A stretch of 64,000 bases of DNA from Glebionis coronaria (GCA_025667525.1 CM046882.1:550882630-550946629), one strand, 5' to 3'. Counted from the stretch's first letter, positions 1-11,217 are shown. Notes: generated by a model not told the origin, from the sequence alone. Numbers and translations are program-made.

Positions 1-20
1 TATGATACATGTAAGTGTAG

Positions 21-597
<577 letters not shown>

Positions 598-1066
598 AGT
601 TATGTCATTTGTAATCCTAGTGTTTGGACGACTCCGGGCTATCCAAAAGGGTAGTCGCCTTGGGATTAGTCGGCTCGCAATGTCGAGTCAGAAACCTAGG
701 TATACCCAAAAAAAGTTATGATATTTTTGTGTTTTTGTAATGGTCTCATCTGATTATGTCAATGAAAAGTTTAATTTCAGTGATTAGAGAATATATTATC
801 TGTTATGTTTAGGGATGATTTGGTTTTGCACTTATTTTATGGATCTGGATTGAGTTTGTTATGATGTCTATATGTTTATTTTAGCGTTTGGATTTGACTG
901 ATTAATGTTATGATGTTATTGGATGAATGAAAAGTTAATTTCCTTTGGTAGTAGGAATGTTAGTTAAGTAGTTGATCAGGCACTGTGTAGAGCCCATACC
1001 TTTTGAGGAATGAATTTCCTGTTAAGCGTTTTCCAAACGACCAGGCATAGTAGTGTTGGTGGTTGA
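598..1066. other. 3' flank of H3 pseudogene, no gene seen
   Basis: AT-rich sequence, probably the former 3' UTR and flank of the H3 gene. No conserved coding frame was recognised on either strand. Confidence 0.5.
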
Positions 1067-1473
1067 ATGGAGACTATGAGAGAGTGGAAATTGAATGTCA
1101 GTATGAAAGAAACCATGGTCGATGCTTCTGCCCCAAGTGAGGAGGCACCGACCACTGAAGTCCCAGTTAACACCGTGACTAAAGTGGTAGAGGAGCCATC
1201 AGAAAAAAACCATTGTCGGTGCTCCTGCCCAGCCGAGAAGAAGTCCTGGCTGAGACTGAAACTAAATTAGTGGGAGGAGCCTAAAAGTGAGGTAGAAGAA
1301 CCAAAGACACACAAGAGGAAAATCCAGAAGAAGTGAATGCAATTGAGGAAGTCAAAGAAGAAACTTGTCACTACAGTAACAATTGAGCAGTCTTGGAAGA
1401 AACTCCAGTGGTGACGGTTGGACGGAGGTTGCCAGAGAATACATACTTGGTAGCATACATGGTGAAGATACAC
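1067..1473 (+). pseudogene. Degenerate acidic (Glu/Pro/Val-rich) protein remnant
   Basis: A frame begins METMREWKLNVSMKETMVDA and runs through a Glu/Pro/Thr/Val-rich stretch (SEEAPTTEVPVNTVTKVVEE). An A-run near 1202-1208 then breaks the frame, and the acidic character continues in other frames (EENPEEVNAIEEVKEE, about 1315-1370). The composition resembles acidic C-terminal tails of several plant membrane-associated proteins, but no family is diagnostic and I do not recognise it. Several frame breaks argue for a pseudogene. It lies between an H3 and a ubiquitin fragment, so this interval may collect retro- or capture-derived host fragments. Confidence 0.25.
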
Positions 1474-1728
1474 AGGAATAATTTCCCTCAGAACTCACAT
1501 GAGGTTGTGCAACTCCACAAAATAATACTATAAAACTAAAGACCTGGAATTTTTAAAAAATAGCTGATACTTAAATTGTTAAACAAGCATTGAATTTACT
1601 GATCATAACATAAATACTGTTTTCAACATGAAATAACATCATCAATTCATAACAATTTTAGAGATCACGATACAAACTAAAATTCCACCTCACACACAAG
1701 CACAGGACCAACAAATACATGACGATCC

Positions 1729-1788
1729 TTATAACGCACCACGCAGACGAAGAACAAGGTGAAGGGTCGACTCCTTTTTTATATTGCA
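1729..1788 (-). pseudogene. Ubiquitin C-terminal fragment (antisense)
   Basis: On the minus strand the 60 bases encode CNIKKESTLHLVLRLRGAL followed by TAA. This matches the ubiquitin C-terminus YNIQKESTLHLVLRLRGG with Y to C, Q to K and the last Gly to Ala, plus one extra residue. Loss of the terminal Gly-Gly removes the site needed for processing and conjugation. Upstream on the minus strand (from 1789) the similarity stops at once at a T-rich stretch ending in TTTTTTAG, which could be a splice-acceptor-like junction or simply the breakpoint. It is a short remnant of a polyubiquitin or ubiquitin-fusion gene. Confidence 0.8.
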
Positions 1789-1979
1789 AATCTAAAAAAT
1801 CATGACATGGATTAAATCAATGGACGATTATACGTGTAAATGGTTGTGAAAACTTTGAGAGGCTTTTGTTAACTTTTGGAGTTTTGCTAAAATAACTTTT
1901 TGGTCAAATAAGAAGCTGGCTCCCAACACAGAGGACTACCAAATATGCAGGCCTGTTAAGGCTAAGCCCAACTTCCTTA

Positions 1980-2239
1980 GAGCATTCGGAAAGGCCATAG
2001 GTTTGCGCCAAGCTATGGCGCGATATTTTGGAATGGCGCGCCATGAATTTTGGTTTTTTTTTTTTAATTTAAAGGGTAAATACTATTCATGGCACCAAAA
2101 ATACCCACCAATAATCACCAATGCCACATAAAAGTGAAAAGTGGTGCAATAACATTTCTCGTGCCATAACCCATTTGGCTGACGTGACACCACTTTTTGG
2201 GTATGGCACCAACTCTATGGCGCGACCGCCCCTGTGTTC
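1980..2239. mobile_element. PIF/Harbinger-type MITE (260 bp) with TTA target duplication
   Basis: This insert interrupts the upstream region of RBR copy 1. The equivalent region of copy 2 (about 6318-6335) runs through without it, giving a natural empty site. It is flanked by TTA on both sides (1977-1979 and 2240-2242). The termini are imperfect inverted repeats (GAGCATTCGG at left; reverse complement of right end GAACACAGGG), and a shared GCCATAG lies just inside each end. TTA duplications and short TIRs fit PIF/Harbinger MITEs. It has no coding capacity. Confidence 0.65.
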
Positions 2240-2337
2240 TTACACTATATATTTTCACGAGTTTAATGTTTGGACCATTAGAGAAATCTATAAATCTTGT
2301 CAAAGTACCAACCTTGTAGAATAATTGTTTCCATTCA

Positions 2338-2460
2338 ATGGGGGATCTAAATAGAATAACACCCCATGAAAACCCTAATCAAGATGATGATGGTGATACA
2401 TTCACTTGTAATATCTGCGTTGAACTCGTATCATTACCCATTAAAAGATTCATAATGTAG
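2338..2460 (+). pseudogene. RBR E3 ubiquitin ligase copy 1, N-terminal stub
   Basis: The frame MGDLNRITPHENPNQ...DTFTCNICVELVSLPIKRFIM ends at TAG 2458-2460. It matches the N-termini of copies 2 (6418) and 3 (15429, minus), including the first RING1 Cys pair (CNIC). Downstream similarity is lost right after KRFI, so RING1 is incomplete and IBR and RING2 are absent. Upstream, it shares several hundred bases of flank with copy 2, interrupted by the MITE at 1980-2239. It is a truncated duplicate and cannot be functional. Confidence 0.75.
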
Positions 2461-3659
2461 TCCACGCACTCAAATTGTTGTCATCACGTAATATTTGATG
2501 AATTTCACGATGCTCGTGATCACGAACTGCACGACCAGGTGACCAAACAGAGTCTGCAACACCTGGCAGTGTTTCATGGTTCCGTAGGCGGCGATTTTGG
2601 TTAGGTTTTGCTCAAAACTGAACAGAAAACTTATGGCACTAGCGAATCAACTCTTAGCGGTTTAATACAATTGTTTTTTTACCAAAACACCTAAAGGGAA
2701 TTGAAGATAGAATACCAAGAATATAGAAAGCTAACTCTAAACAATATGAGTGAGGCATGCCAATATTCCATGTGGGTGTCTTCTATCCTTAACTAATTTC
2801 ACTGCTCCCACTAAAACTCTCAAACTTGGGACAACTCATTCAAAACCTCAGCCATTAAAGAAACTTGCTCAACTTCTTAAGTGTTTGCGGTCTAGTTTGA
2901 CCAATGTCTTTCTTCAAAGTCTCCATGAGCTTATCTCAATCTCAACCAATGCAACTAAACACAAAAATATATCATCTATGTTCTAGCTTACTGTATTAAC
3001 AAAATAGAAGCACAAAATCTTGTTAAAAACTCTGGGTTTATCTTTCGAGTTTGGTTTAGAACGAGGTCTCGCGTGAAGTTTGGGTAGCTATTTTTCACTC
3101 AAACCTAAAGTTTGTGTCGAAAGAGTCAATTATATCTCGTTCACGTTTAACCTAGTAACCGTACTATGACTCATGTAACAAGTGTATACAATGGTCGGCG
3201 GATTATCTAGGTTTGTGAATGGACTATTGGGTCAATATGTGTTGCATTTGGATTATAATGGGGTCGTATATATGTTGATGAGTTAAACTCATAATTCACA
3301 AATTTTATAGAGAATGGAGTATCATGAATCCTTTATTACGACATAGTATTTGACCCGCCCATCTCCTTGCCCTCAATTGTGCTCCAAACATGGGCGTTTT
3401 TGGTCTGGCTTTACTTGCTAAGATGTGTTCAATTTTTGTGAAAAAATATTTCATCTTTTAAAGTTACGCACACAGAATAAGTTAGAGGATTAATTTCATA
3501 TATCACCATAATTTCAAACTTAATTTCATATATACCCAAAGTGCAAGTAATGAATGCATAATGTACAATGATTTTTAAGCATGTTCTAAGTTAGAAGTAG
3601 GGATATATTGTTGCTATACATCGATGTCTAAAAGAGTTTCAAAACAATGAGGTGAGATC
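2461..3659. other. Unassigned AT-rich region
   Basis: No convincing gene was found. A 78-codon frame at 2750-2986 has no recognisable motif and is probably chance. No terminal repeats were identified. Confidence 0.4.
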
Positions 3660-3668
3660 CTTATAGAA

Positions 3669-5856
3669 TATGCATCAAAAAAAGAAGGAAGGAAACAATC
3701 TCAACCATCCATTCAAGTTTCATCTAATGGTATATATTAATCTTTTTAAATTTAATTTAAAAACCCATTTTCATCCTATTTCTTAAAAATTAAATATCTC
3801 TCAAACCGTTAATCGTTACGAAAAACTAATTATACCATCGCGACGGGAATTAAGTTATCTTTCTATAGATAGGCACCTCTATACACTTTCGGCTTTTTTT
3901 TTTAAATTTACGCATAAAAAATTACATGTGATTCTCGAAAAATTACATGTAATTTTCGAAAATTACGTGTAATTTTTTTGGCGAGAATTTTTAACACTGT
4001 AAATCGTTAACTTTTGTGTGAATTACATGTAATTATGTGTGAATTACATGTAGTTTTTGTAATAAAATAGTTTATTAGTGTTAAATGCAAATCACATGTA
4101 ATTATGTGTGACTTACATGTGATTTTTGTAATAAAGTGGTTAGTTAGTGTTGAATGAAAATTACATGTAATTTTGTGTGAATTACATGTAATTTTGCTCA
4201 AATCACATGTGATTTTATAAATAATTACATGTAATTTTGCTCAAATTACATGTGATTTTATACAAAATTACATGTAATTTTGCTTTAAATCACATGTGAT
4301 TTTATAAATAATTACATGTATTTTTGCTTTAAATCACATGTGATTCATGTAGACTCACATAACTTTACATCTAACTTTCGTCCCATTTGACGCGTTAGTC
4401 TTTTTTTTAAGTTACATGTTTTCATAGATTTTTATTTTCAACTTTAATACCAATAATCTAGAAACCAAGTAAATCACATGCGATTCGTGATAAATCACAT
4501 GTAATTCGTGGTAAATCACATGTGATTCGTGGTAAATAACATTTTCTTTCCATTCCTCACATCATCCATCCTTCCGAAGTGGTCTTGTGATCCATGTATG
4601 CTATCTAAAGTGGTCTTGTGATCCATGTATGCTATCTTGTGATCCATGTATGATAATTATATGTGAATTTGCTTGCATTACATGTAATTCCTGGTAAATT
4701 ACATGTGATTCAAACAAAAGCACATGTGATTCATCTAAAGTGGGTTTGTTAGAAGAAGTTAAAGTTTTGAAATGTTTGAATCACATGTAATGCAAGCAAA
4801 TTCACATGTAATTATCATCGAATTACATGTGATCCAATGCAAGCAAAATCACATGTAATTATCATCGAATTACATGTAATTCAAGCAGACAATTTAATAT
4901 ATTAACAAGATTACATGTGATTAAAAAAATCACATGTGATTCATCTAAAGTGGGTTTGTTAGAAAAAGTTATGGTTTCGGAATGCTTGAATCACATGTAA
5001 TGCAAGAAAAATCATATGTAATTATCACCGAATCACATGCAATTCAAGCAAGATTACATGTGTTTCAAACAAAATCACATGTAATTTAGAAGCCAATTTG
5101 TTTTATATATTTTACATAAATGAAAACATAATACGTGATTAAAAAAATCACATGTGATTCATCTAATGTGGGTTTGTTAGAAAAAGTTACGGTTTCGGTA
5201 TGCTTGAATCATATGTAATGCAAGCAAAATCACATGTAATTATCACCGAATCACATGTAATTCAGAAGCCAATTTGTTTTACATATATGTTTTACACCCC
5301 GGTAAAATGAACATATTTTATATTAATGGCAACAAACATTTTAATATATTTACAAAATTACATGTGATTCAAACATTTTAATGTAATTCACATAAATCAC
5401 GTGTGGTTTTAAAATAATAACGAAAATATTTTTGTCATTTAATAGACGGTTATTTTCATATATTTTTAACGATTTTACAATGTTGAAATTCTCGTAAAAA
5501 AAATACACGTGATTTCACAAATCGCATGTGACGTTACAAATTCAAATGTGATTTTTAAAATAATTAATCAAACATGAGTTTTCGAGAATTACATGTAATT
5601 TTTCGAGAATTACATGTGATTTTTTTACGAATTTTTTTAAAAAAAGTTCGCCGAAAGTATATAGAAGTGCATATCTATGGAAAGATAACTTAATTCCCGT
5701 CGTGACGGTATAATTATTTTTTCATAACGATTAACGGTTTTAGAGATAATTAATTTTTAAGAAATAGGATAAAAATGTGTTTTTTTAATTAAATTTAAAA
5801 AGATTAATATTGTATGGTGGAGATTGCTTCCTTTATTCTTTTTTGGATGCATGTTT
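3669..5856. mobile_element. MULE-like foldback element, long TIRs and 9-bp TSD
   Basis: The element is flanked by a perfect 9-bp direct repeat CTTATAGAA (3660-3668 and 5857-5865). Its arms (about 3669-3960 and 5570-5856) are inverted copies of each other: the left reads ATGCATCAAAAAAAG...CAATCTC, then ...GGGAATTAAGTTATCTTTC; the right arm is its reverse complement with scattered changes. Long TIRs with 9-bp TSDs fit Mutator-like elements. No transposase is encoded; the 1.6-kb interior is an array of ACATGT palindromes. A smaller relative lies at 9737-10093. Confidence 0.75.
3917..5625. repeat. Dispersed array of AATTACATGTAATT-type palindromes
   Basis: By eye there are about 35-40 copies of ACATGT, mostly as AATTACATGTAATT (itself a 14-base palindrome) or the variant with ATCACATGTGATT. 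Spacing is irregular, 15-60 bases, with longer duplicated blocks (for example 4725-4870 versus 4930-5060 and 5150-5250). Open frames through it encode low-complexity repeats such as ITCNSHIITCNSH and are not genes. Confidence 0.9.
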
Positions 5857-5865
5857 CTTATAGAA

Positions 5866-6417
5866 CTTTTCTCTCAAAACAATATTGTAACTTTATTGAT
5901 GTAACGGTACATATTTTATGTTGTAAACAACCCAATGTTCATTTCTATACTAAAAGAGCCAAGTTGAATTTCATATCATAAAAGCTTTTGTGTGTTTTAA
6001 TTATGAAGTTAGTCGATGAAAATAGGATGTGTTTGTTGCTTTGTTGCGCTATTTGCAGCATAAGTTATGATGAAAGTGTCATATCATATTACCATCAAAC
6101 ATATTTACATGACAATACATCGTAGACGAACCTAGAACTAATGATACATATATCTGATAATCAAAGCAAAAAAGCTCGCCGCAACGCACGCGCCCTAACT
6201 CACCTTGTTTACCGTAAGTTTTGTTAAATTGAAATAGTAAGCGGGCTCTCAACACGTGGGGTGGTTAGAGGCAACAGGAATCAACATGCAGGCCAGTTAA
6301 GCCCAAGCCTAACTTTCTCACGCTATATTTATTCCCGACTTTTAATGTTTGGGCCATTAGAGAAATCTATTAATCTTGTTAACCCCCCTATCATTGCACA
6401 ATAGTTGTTTTCATTTG
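5866..6417. other. Upstream flank of RBR copy 2
   Basis: No gene was seen. From about 6235 the sequence parallels the upstream flank of copy 1 (AAGCCCAAGCCTAACTTTC, then TTTAATGTTTGGGCCATTAG at 6340-6359), so the duplication included roughly 180 bases or more of 5' flank. Confidence 0.6.
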
Positions 6418-6666
6418 ATGGAGGATCTAAATCGAATAGCACCCTCTGAAAACCCTAATCAAGATCATGATGATGCATTCATGTGCGAGATCTGCTGTGA
6501 ACTCGTCTCATTACCCAACAAAAGATTCATTAATAGCAACGGATGCATCCACTCGTTTTGCACATCCAAGCTAAGCTTGAAGACAACATATCAGACATCA
6601 AATGCCCTCATAGTTCTTGCAACCACTCTCTTGAGCCCTTATCCTTCCGCCCCAAAATCGCACAAA
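6418..6666 (+). pseudogene. RBR E3 ligase copy 2, 5' part, split by CACTA insertion
   Basis: The frame starts MEDLNRIAPSENPNQDHDDA and contains the RING1 start (CEICCELVSLPNKRF, then NGCIHSFC). Compared with copy 3, 19 bases encoding the next RING1 Cys and helix (GGCTTGTATAATC...) are missing after TTTTGCAC. This shifts the frame, so copy 2 was probably already dead. At 6667 the CACTA element begins, and the gene resumes at 13018. The ATG at 6418 is at the position shared by all three copies; a longer in-frame upstream extension has no counterpart in copies 1 and 3. Confidence 0.8.
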
Positions 6667-6689
6667 CACTACCACACAAACAGGCTAAT

Positions 6690-7090
6690 GCAACGAAAAA
6701 TTTGCAATGGTAGCATTACGATGCAAATTTCTAACCGTATTGCAACGAATTACTAACCGAAAAGTAACGGCGAAAAAATGGTTGCAAATCTGTTGCAAAA
6801 TCTAAACTATTTTCTTTTTCATTTATTTTTATATTTTTCCGTTGCAAATACGTTGCAAATTATAAAATTTTGCAACGGAAAACAAAACCGTCGCAAAATT
6901 TCATAATTTGCAACGAAATTGCAACCGAAACCAAACTTATATGAAGAAAAATTATCCTTTGTATTTCGTTGCAATTCGGTTGCAAAATTTCAAATTTTGA
7001 AACGAAACTGCAATGGATAAAAAAATCTAAGATAAGTTATCATTGATTTTGTGTTGGAGTTCCGTTGCAAAAATCTACTTAAAAACCAAA
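6690..7090. repeat. CACTA 5' subterminal repeats
   Basis: TTGCAACGG, GTTGCAAAT and GCAACGAAA motifs recur in both orientations. Such subterminal arrays are transposase-binding regions in known CACTA elements; that role is inferred here. Confidence 0.75.
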
Positions 7091-7952
7091 CCGAACTGCT
7101 TACTCTGAAATCGAAAAAATCTTGAAACGAAACAAAAGACACCTGCTTATCATGGTTTTATTTTTGTTTTTATTTTGCGATTCTACGGTTGATCGAACCG
7201 AATTGTTTATAATATGCATGAAAGGGTTTAGCAAAATATTCTAATAATTGTACAGATATTGATTTTATTATTGCACTAGTGTTATTGTATAAAAACTTTT
7301 TTGCTCAAAATGAAAATATTTACTAAACATCTATGTATGAAACTTGATTAATGCGATGTTAACATGTATACAACGAATATACATATGTTAATATGATACA
7401 TATGTTTATTGGTGAAACAACTTTAATATGAATTAATCTATATAATTCTATTTAATTTTAGTATAATTATCATTTCGTTCAGTTGCAACTCAAATGCAAA
7501 TTTTAGTAATTAGCATCTGATTTGCAACATGATATTATAATATAATGTAAGAAATTTATCTTTTAGTGTGATGCGACTGGTTGAGACACTAAAAGAACCC
7601 TCTAGGTATTATATGTAACCGTTGTAGTGTACTCACTAGCAAAAACAAACACATTACGAATATCAATACATACTAAGGGGCTGACTATCACAATTCCAAC
7701 ACATGGTCATTTAAGGTAACAATCAATACACTTGGAACATCATTCACCTATAACTATTAAGGCAGGACCATGTTAGTCATTCAGAGACTTCACAAAAAGG
7801 TCCCCTAATGAAAAATGAAGACCTCATGTCTTAGTGACTAACAAGTGATCGAAGCATTCATATTTAGGATGGTTAAAGGACATTATCTATGGGTGGTATG
7901 GATGCAATGTTAGAAACGGTCTTTCGTTTATTTGAAATAATCCAGTTATCAT
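7091..7952. other. CACTA interior, no gene seen
   Basis: AT-rich. It contains GTTGTAGTG at 7624-7632, which resembles a CACTA 3' terminus, so an older or nested element may end here. No coding frame was recognised. Confidence 0.35.
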
Positions 7953-8134
7953 AAAAAGTGGGATCTAGATGTGAATTTTTTAATAAAAGATGTTCCTAAT
8001 TATGACAGGGGTTCTATTTGTGTACCATTCGTGTTGAGTATGAGTTAAAACCTCTTAGATGTTCGAGTTGTAAGATTTTTGGTCATGTTATGGATGAGTG
8101 TCCTAAGGCTATGAGCTCATATGTAGGAAAGTAA
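7953..8134 (+). pseudogene. DUF4283/zinc-knuckle retroelement protein remnant
   Basis: Frame pieces read KKWDLDVNFLIKDVPNYD and then, after a frame change near 8007, RVEYELKPLRCSSCKIFGHV plus MDECPKAMSS, ending at TAA 8132-8134. The C-x2-C-x4-H-x4-C knuckle preceded by VEYE-KP is typical of the DUF4283 plus zf-CCHC_4 arrangement in plant LINE ORF1-like proteins. Sequence between the two pieces is missing compared with that family. It is a fragment inside the CACTA element, either captured or nested. Confidence 0.6.
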
Positions 8135-8495
8135 TTGAATAATTATAGGTTAAACCAAATCGCTAGAACACTTTATTAGTTTAAATCATATACTTGGGCT
8201 AATCTCAAATTTGAACCCATTTAAGAGGTGTAGAAACTATTAGGTTAATGTTAGTACAATAATTGGGCGGGGTTGAGTATAGATCTAAGTGCTTGTTAAA
8301 AGGTACTTAGATGCTTTTGCTTGTAGTGGACCTTTTACTATCAAGAGATGCGGTCGACGATTCCCTACACAAGTAAAGTATACCATTAGTACTTACCGTG
8401 GGGACGGACCCCACGATTAGACTCCGACATGAGAGTAAGTATTCATATCGTCAGAGATATATGTGTGTGTAAAGATGAGTGAGAAAATCGTACCT
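8135..8495. other. CACTA interior, no gene seen
   Basis: No recognised frame. Around 8395-8460 is a short GC-richer patch (GGGGACGGACCCCACGATTA) of unknown origin. Confidence 0.35.
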
Positions 8496-8891
8496 CGTTT
8501 GGAGTGCAAGTGGATACTATTTATAGAGGAAAGTATTGGGTTTTTCCTCGTATCTCGGATAGTACTTTAGGAGTGGGCCTTTGTGGTCCCAAAATCCCAG
8601 TTGTCCTTTGTTGTCTAATCGTGACCTCCGGACGTGCTCCAGGAAAGTATTGGGTTTTTCCTCGTATCTCGCAGGGGTTCCGGACGTGCTCCAGGGAAAT
8701 CGCGTCCAGTCTCGATAATGCGGATCCGTCCACGGGGAACTTATCTAATGAATCATCCCGCCCCTTTCCGGAAGTACCCGGAGGTGTTCCTTTGTGCACT
8801 TGGAATTAGTCGCCGTTACATACTTGGGAGGAATTTTTATCCCGCCTTTATCAACCCTTCCGGAGAGGGTGGGCTCTTTTTGCTTTTCTAG
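8496..8891 (+). other. Leader-like region with TATA box and duplicated segment
   Basis: A TATA-like CTATTTATAGAGG (8516-8528) precedes a duplicated block: GGAAAGTATTGGGTTTTTCC onward occurs at 8528-8557 and 8642-8671, and CCGGACGTGCTCCAGG follows or precedes each. The frame toward the end reads EVFLCALGISRRYILGRNFY, recalling N-terminal segments of gag-like proteins of Asteraceae gypsy elements. Probably the 5' part of the gag-like remnant at 8956. Confidence 0.4.
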
Positions 8892-8955
8892 TTTTGTACT
8901 CTCCTTTGATTATACTTGTGTGTTTTTGCTGATATTTCTTTTCTTTATGGCATAG

Positions 8956-9222
8956 ATGTCTTTCTTCGAGTACATCACTTATGATGATCCTAACAAGGCG
9001 TGGATAATCGAACAACGTCTTCAGTTATACCAACTTTTGGTCCTTGAGGCGACAGCTGGTTGGACTAAGCATTTGGCTGGTTTCGTCGATCCTATTATGA
9101 ACAATGCTACTGGTGGTGATACGGTTGTTGCCTTACTTGATGCGCGGGTTATCGATAATAATATGATAACTAGGCCAACACCAGGGTGTTTAGCCCCTCA
9201 TATCACCATCAAGTCATCATAA
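8956..9222 (+). pseudogene. Gag-like fragment of a retroelement
   Basis: An 88-codon frame begins MSFFEYITYDDPNKAWIIEQ and ends at TAA 9220-9222 after HITIKSS. The 'M-FxxI--DPxK' start followed by a Leu/Glu-rich stretch resembles, from memory, gag-like ORFs of Asteraceae LTR elements (patterns such as MDLFAFI-ADPTKV). Together with the FLCALGISRRY segment just upstream it suggests a truncated gag-type gene within the CACTA element. The C-terminal 25 residues look like readthrough into unrelated DNA. Assignment is tentative; a captured host exon is an alternative. Confidence 0.35.
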
Positions 9223-9736
9223 TCATAATGGTCATAAAAATCATTTAAAAGCTTACAATGTTGTTAGAAACTAATTATTAATACAACTGATGGTAGAATA
9301 TAATTTATCCCTTACAATGGTGGTACCTGGTCGAAATATGACCTTTAGAACCCTTTAACATCAGCCTACTGATGATTTGCGTGTGAAAGTGTGTGTCGGA
9401 CAAAGGCCCTTTACGTATACTATTCAGACCACCTACAATTTAGATGATATTACGGTATACACCGTAAGGACAATATATTAAACTTTCCTTCTGTAACGAG
9501 ACACCTACAACGTAGAGCATCACTCACCAAGACTATACGCCTCTAAGTCGTTAGCAACAAAAAATAATTGCCACGAGAGAAAGATCGAGTGGAGAGTGGA
9601 TCATATAATCATACTTAGCATAATCGTTCAGTTTAATAAATTATTAAGTAAACTTAATATGTATTAGACGACGTTGTTTGACTTTTCTCGATAGTTATTG
9701 ATATGATTAAATTTGAGTTAAGATTAATGTATATCA
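9223..9736. other. CACTA interior, no gene seen
   Basis: AT-rich with no recognisable frame or repeat. It precedes the foldback element. Confidence 0.35.
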
Positions 9737-10093
9737 TATTTTTAACCTAAACCACATCAACCAGTCACATTCATTCAAATTAACGTTCAACTTTTATTTA
9801 AAATATATATCTCACAAACGATAAATCATCAAGTGCTAAAAAAATACACAATTAAAATGAGGATTAAATTATTTTTCTATCGAGGGGCATATGTATTTCT
9901 CAGGAAAAAAAGTTCGTCGAAAGTGTATACGTGTGCCCCTCGATAGAAAGATGATTTAATTCTCGTTACGATGGTATGTTTCGTTTTACGAAACGATTAA
10001 CAGTTTTCGAGATATTTAATTTTTTAAAAATGGATTTTTTTTGTTATATTAATAATAGATATAATTAGTTGATTGATTGTATGTTAAAAAAAG
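9737..10093. mobile_element. Small foldback element, relative of the MULE-like element
   Basis: Two inverted arms meet near 9905. The left arm contains TTTTTCTATCGAGGGGCATA and the right arm TGCCCCTCGATAGAAAGATG. Outer parts also pair, and the right arm resembles the right arm of the 3669-5856 element (TTCGCCGAAAGTATA against TTCGTCGAAAGTGTA; AACGATTAACGGTTTT against AACGATTAACAGTTTT). Flanks TGTATATCA and TGTATATAT form an imperfect 9-bp duplication. It lacks the ACATGT array and is nested in the CACTA element. Confidence 0.6.
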
Positions 10094-10229
10094 TGTATAT
10101 ATATCGAACTTTTTCCGATAAAACATAAAAACGGAACCCATCGAGCGGCATAATAATTTTCCATTATCAAATGAATTCACTTTTAGATTTAAACGAAATT
10201 TCAAATTTTTTTATAAACGAAAATTTCAA

Positions 10230-11217
10230 CAAAAATTCTCCCTCTCACCCAATTTTATTTCCCTCCCATTCTAAAACCCCACCCCCTAAAAAATCCCCCC
10301 AAATCCCCACTTAACCTTATCCACAAACTAGATCTTTTTTCTTTGAACTTAACCAGATCTTGAAGATGAACAAACACCTTCACCCACGCATATGCTACTG
10401 TCATTTTTCCTTCTCTTTCACATCTCACATGCCTTTCGATTATCAGCATCCACACACCACTATACCATCTGATTCCTAACTCTCTTCTGTCATATCTCAT
10501 CTACCAGTCTTCAAACCAAGTCTAATAGGTATATATAACATGTAAATATATGTTATTAGATGTGTTATTTTGTTGATCATTAAGGATCTTGATATACGGT
10601 TTATAAATAACTCAAAAGATGAGTTGTTATATAGTTATTGGATGCTAATTTTGACTTTCCATGTATGATTTTGACTAATTGTAGCTGATTTTGACTTTTT
10701 ATAGCTGATTAGATGTACTTATGCTTTTTATTTATGGTAAAATTTCTAGTTTCGAGGTTTTATTATGCATCTATTGTCTTATTTTGAAAGTTATTAGAAT
10801 TCAATTCTTAAGATGTTATGTGAAATGATAAATTCCTTTGAAGGATGTTGTAATTCTTAATTATTAGTTTTGATTATAATGTGTTCTATGTATATCTAGA
10901 TCTACAATATATAAGTAGGGGTGAAGATCTATTTGCTAAAATGTTTTCAAGGATACTGATATACTCGTAGTTTTTTGTTGTTTGCATCCTGCTTGATAAT
11001 TTGTATTGATATTTACTTGGTAAAAGTTGTGTTATAGGGTTGATTTTATATGTATTTGTAATGCGAAGCTGTTTGTTTATTATGTTGTTATTATGCAGAT
11101 TTAATGGAAGCAAATGTTTTCGATGTAAATCATTTGGATTCTGATATTCAAAAAAGCAAAATGACGATAGCAACTAGGGGTTATGTATATGTGGTGGGAC
11201 TTGAATTGGTTAGTTAG
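10230..11217 (+). pseudogene. Captured 5' end of an unidentified host gene (leader, intron, first coding exon)
   Basis: A C/T-rich leader (10235-10528, with blocks such as CCCCACCCCCTAAAAAATCC) is followed by a GTATATATAAC donor-like site at about 10529 and a T/A-rich intron-like stretch ending TTATGCAG at 11099. The next segment carries ATG 11104 and reads MEANVFDVNHLDSDIQKS..., ending at TAG 11215-11217. I believe MEA-V-DVNHLD-D recurs at the N-terminus of a plant protein family, but I cannot name it with confidence. Leader, intron and start exon inside a CACTA element indicate transduplication. Downstream Ala/Lys-rich pieces (about 11370-11410 and 11550-11610) might be later exons of the same gene. 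Confidence 0.45.

Noticed and set aside
4007..4201. Minus-strand ORF encoding ITCNSH repeats
   Set aside because: It is a direct by-product of the ACATGT palindrome array.
6376..6417. N-terminal extension of RBR copy 2 upstream of ATG 6418
   Set aside because: In-frame but not conserved in copies 1 and 3, which share the start at the position of 6418.
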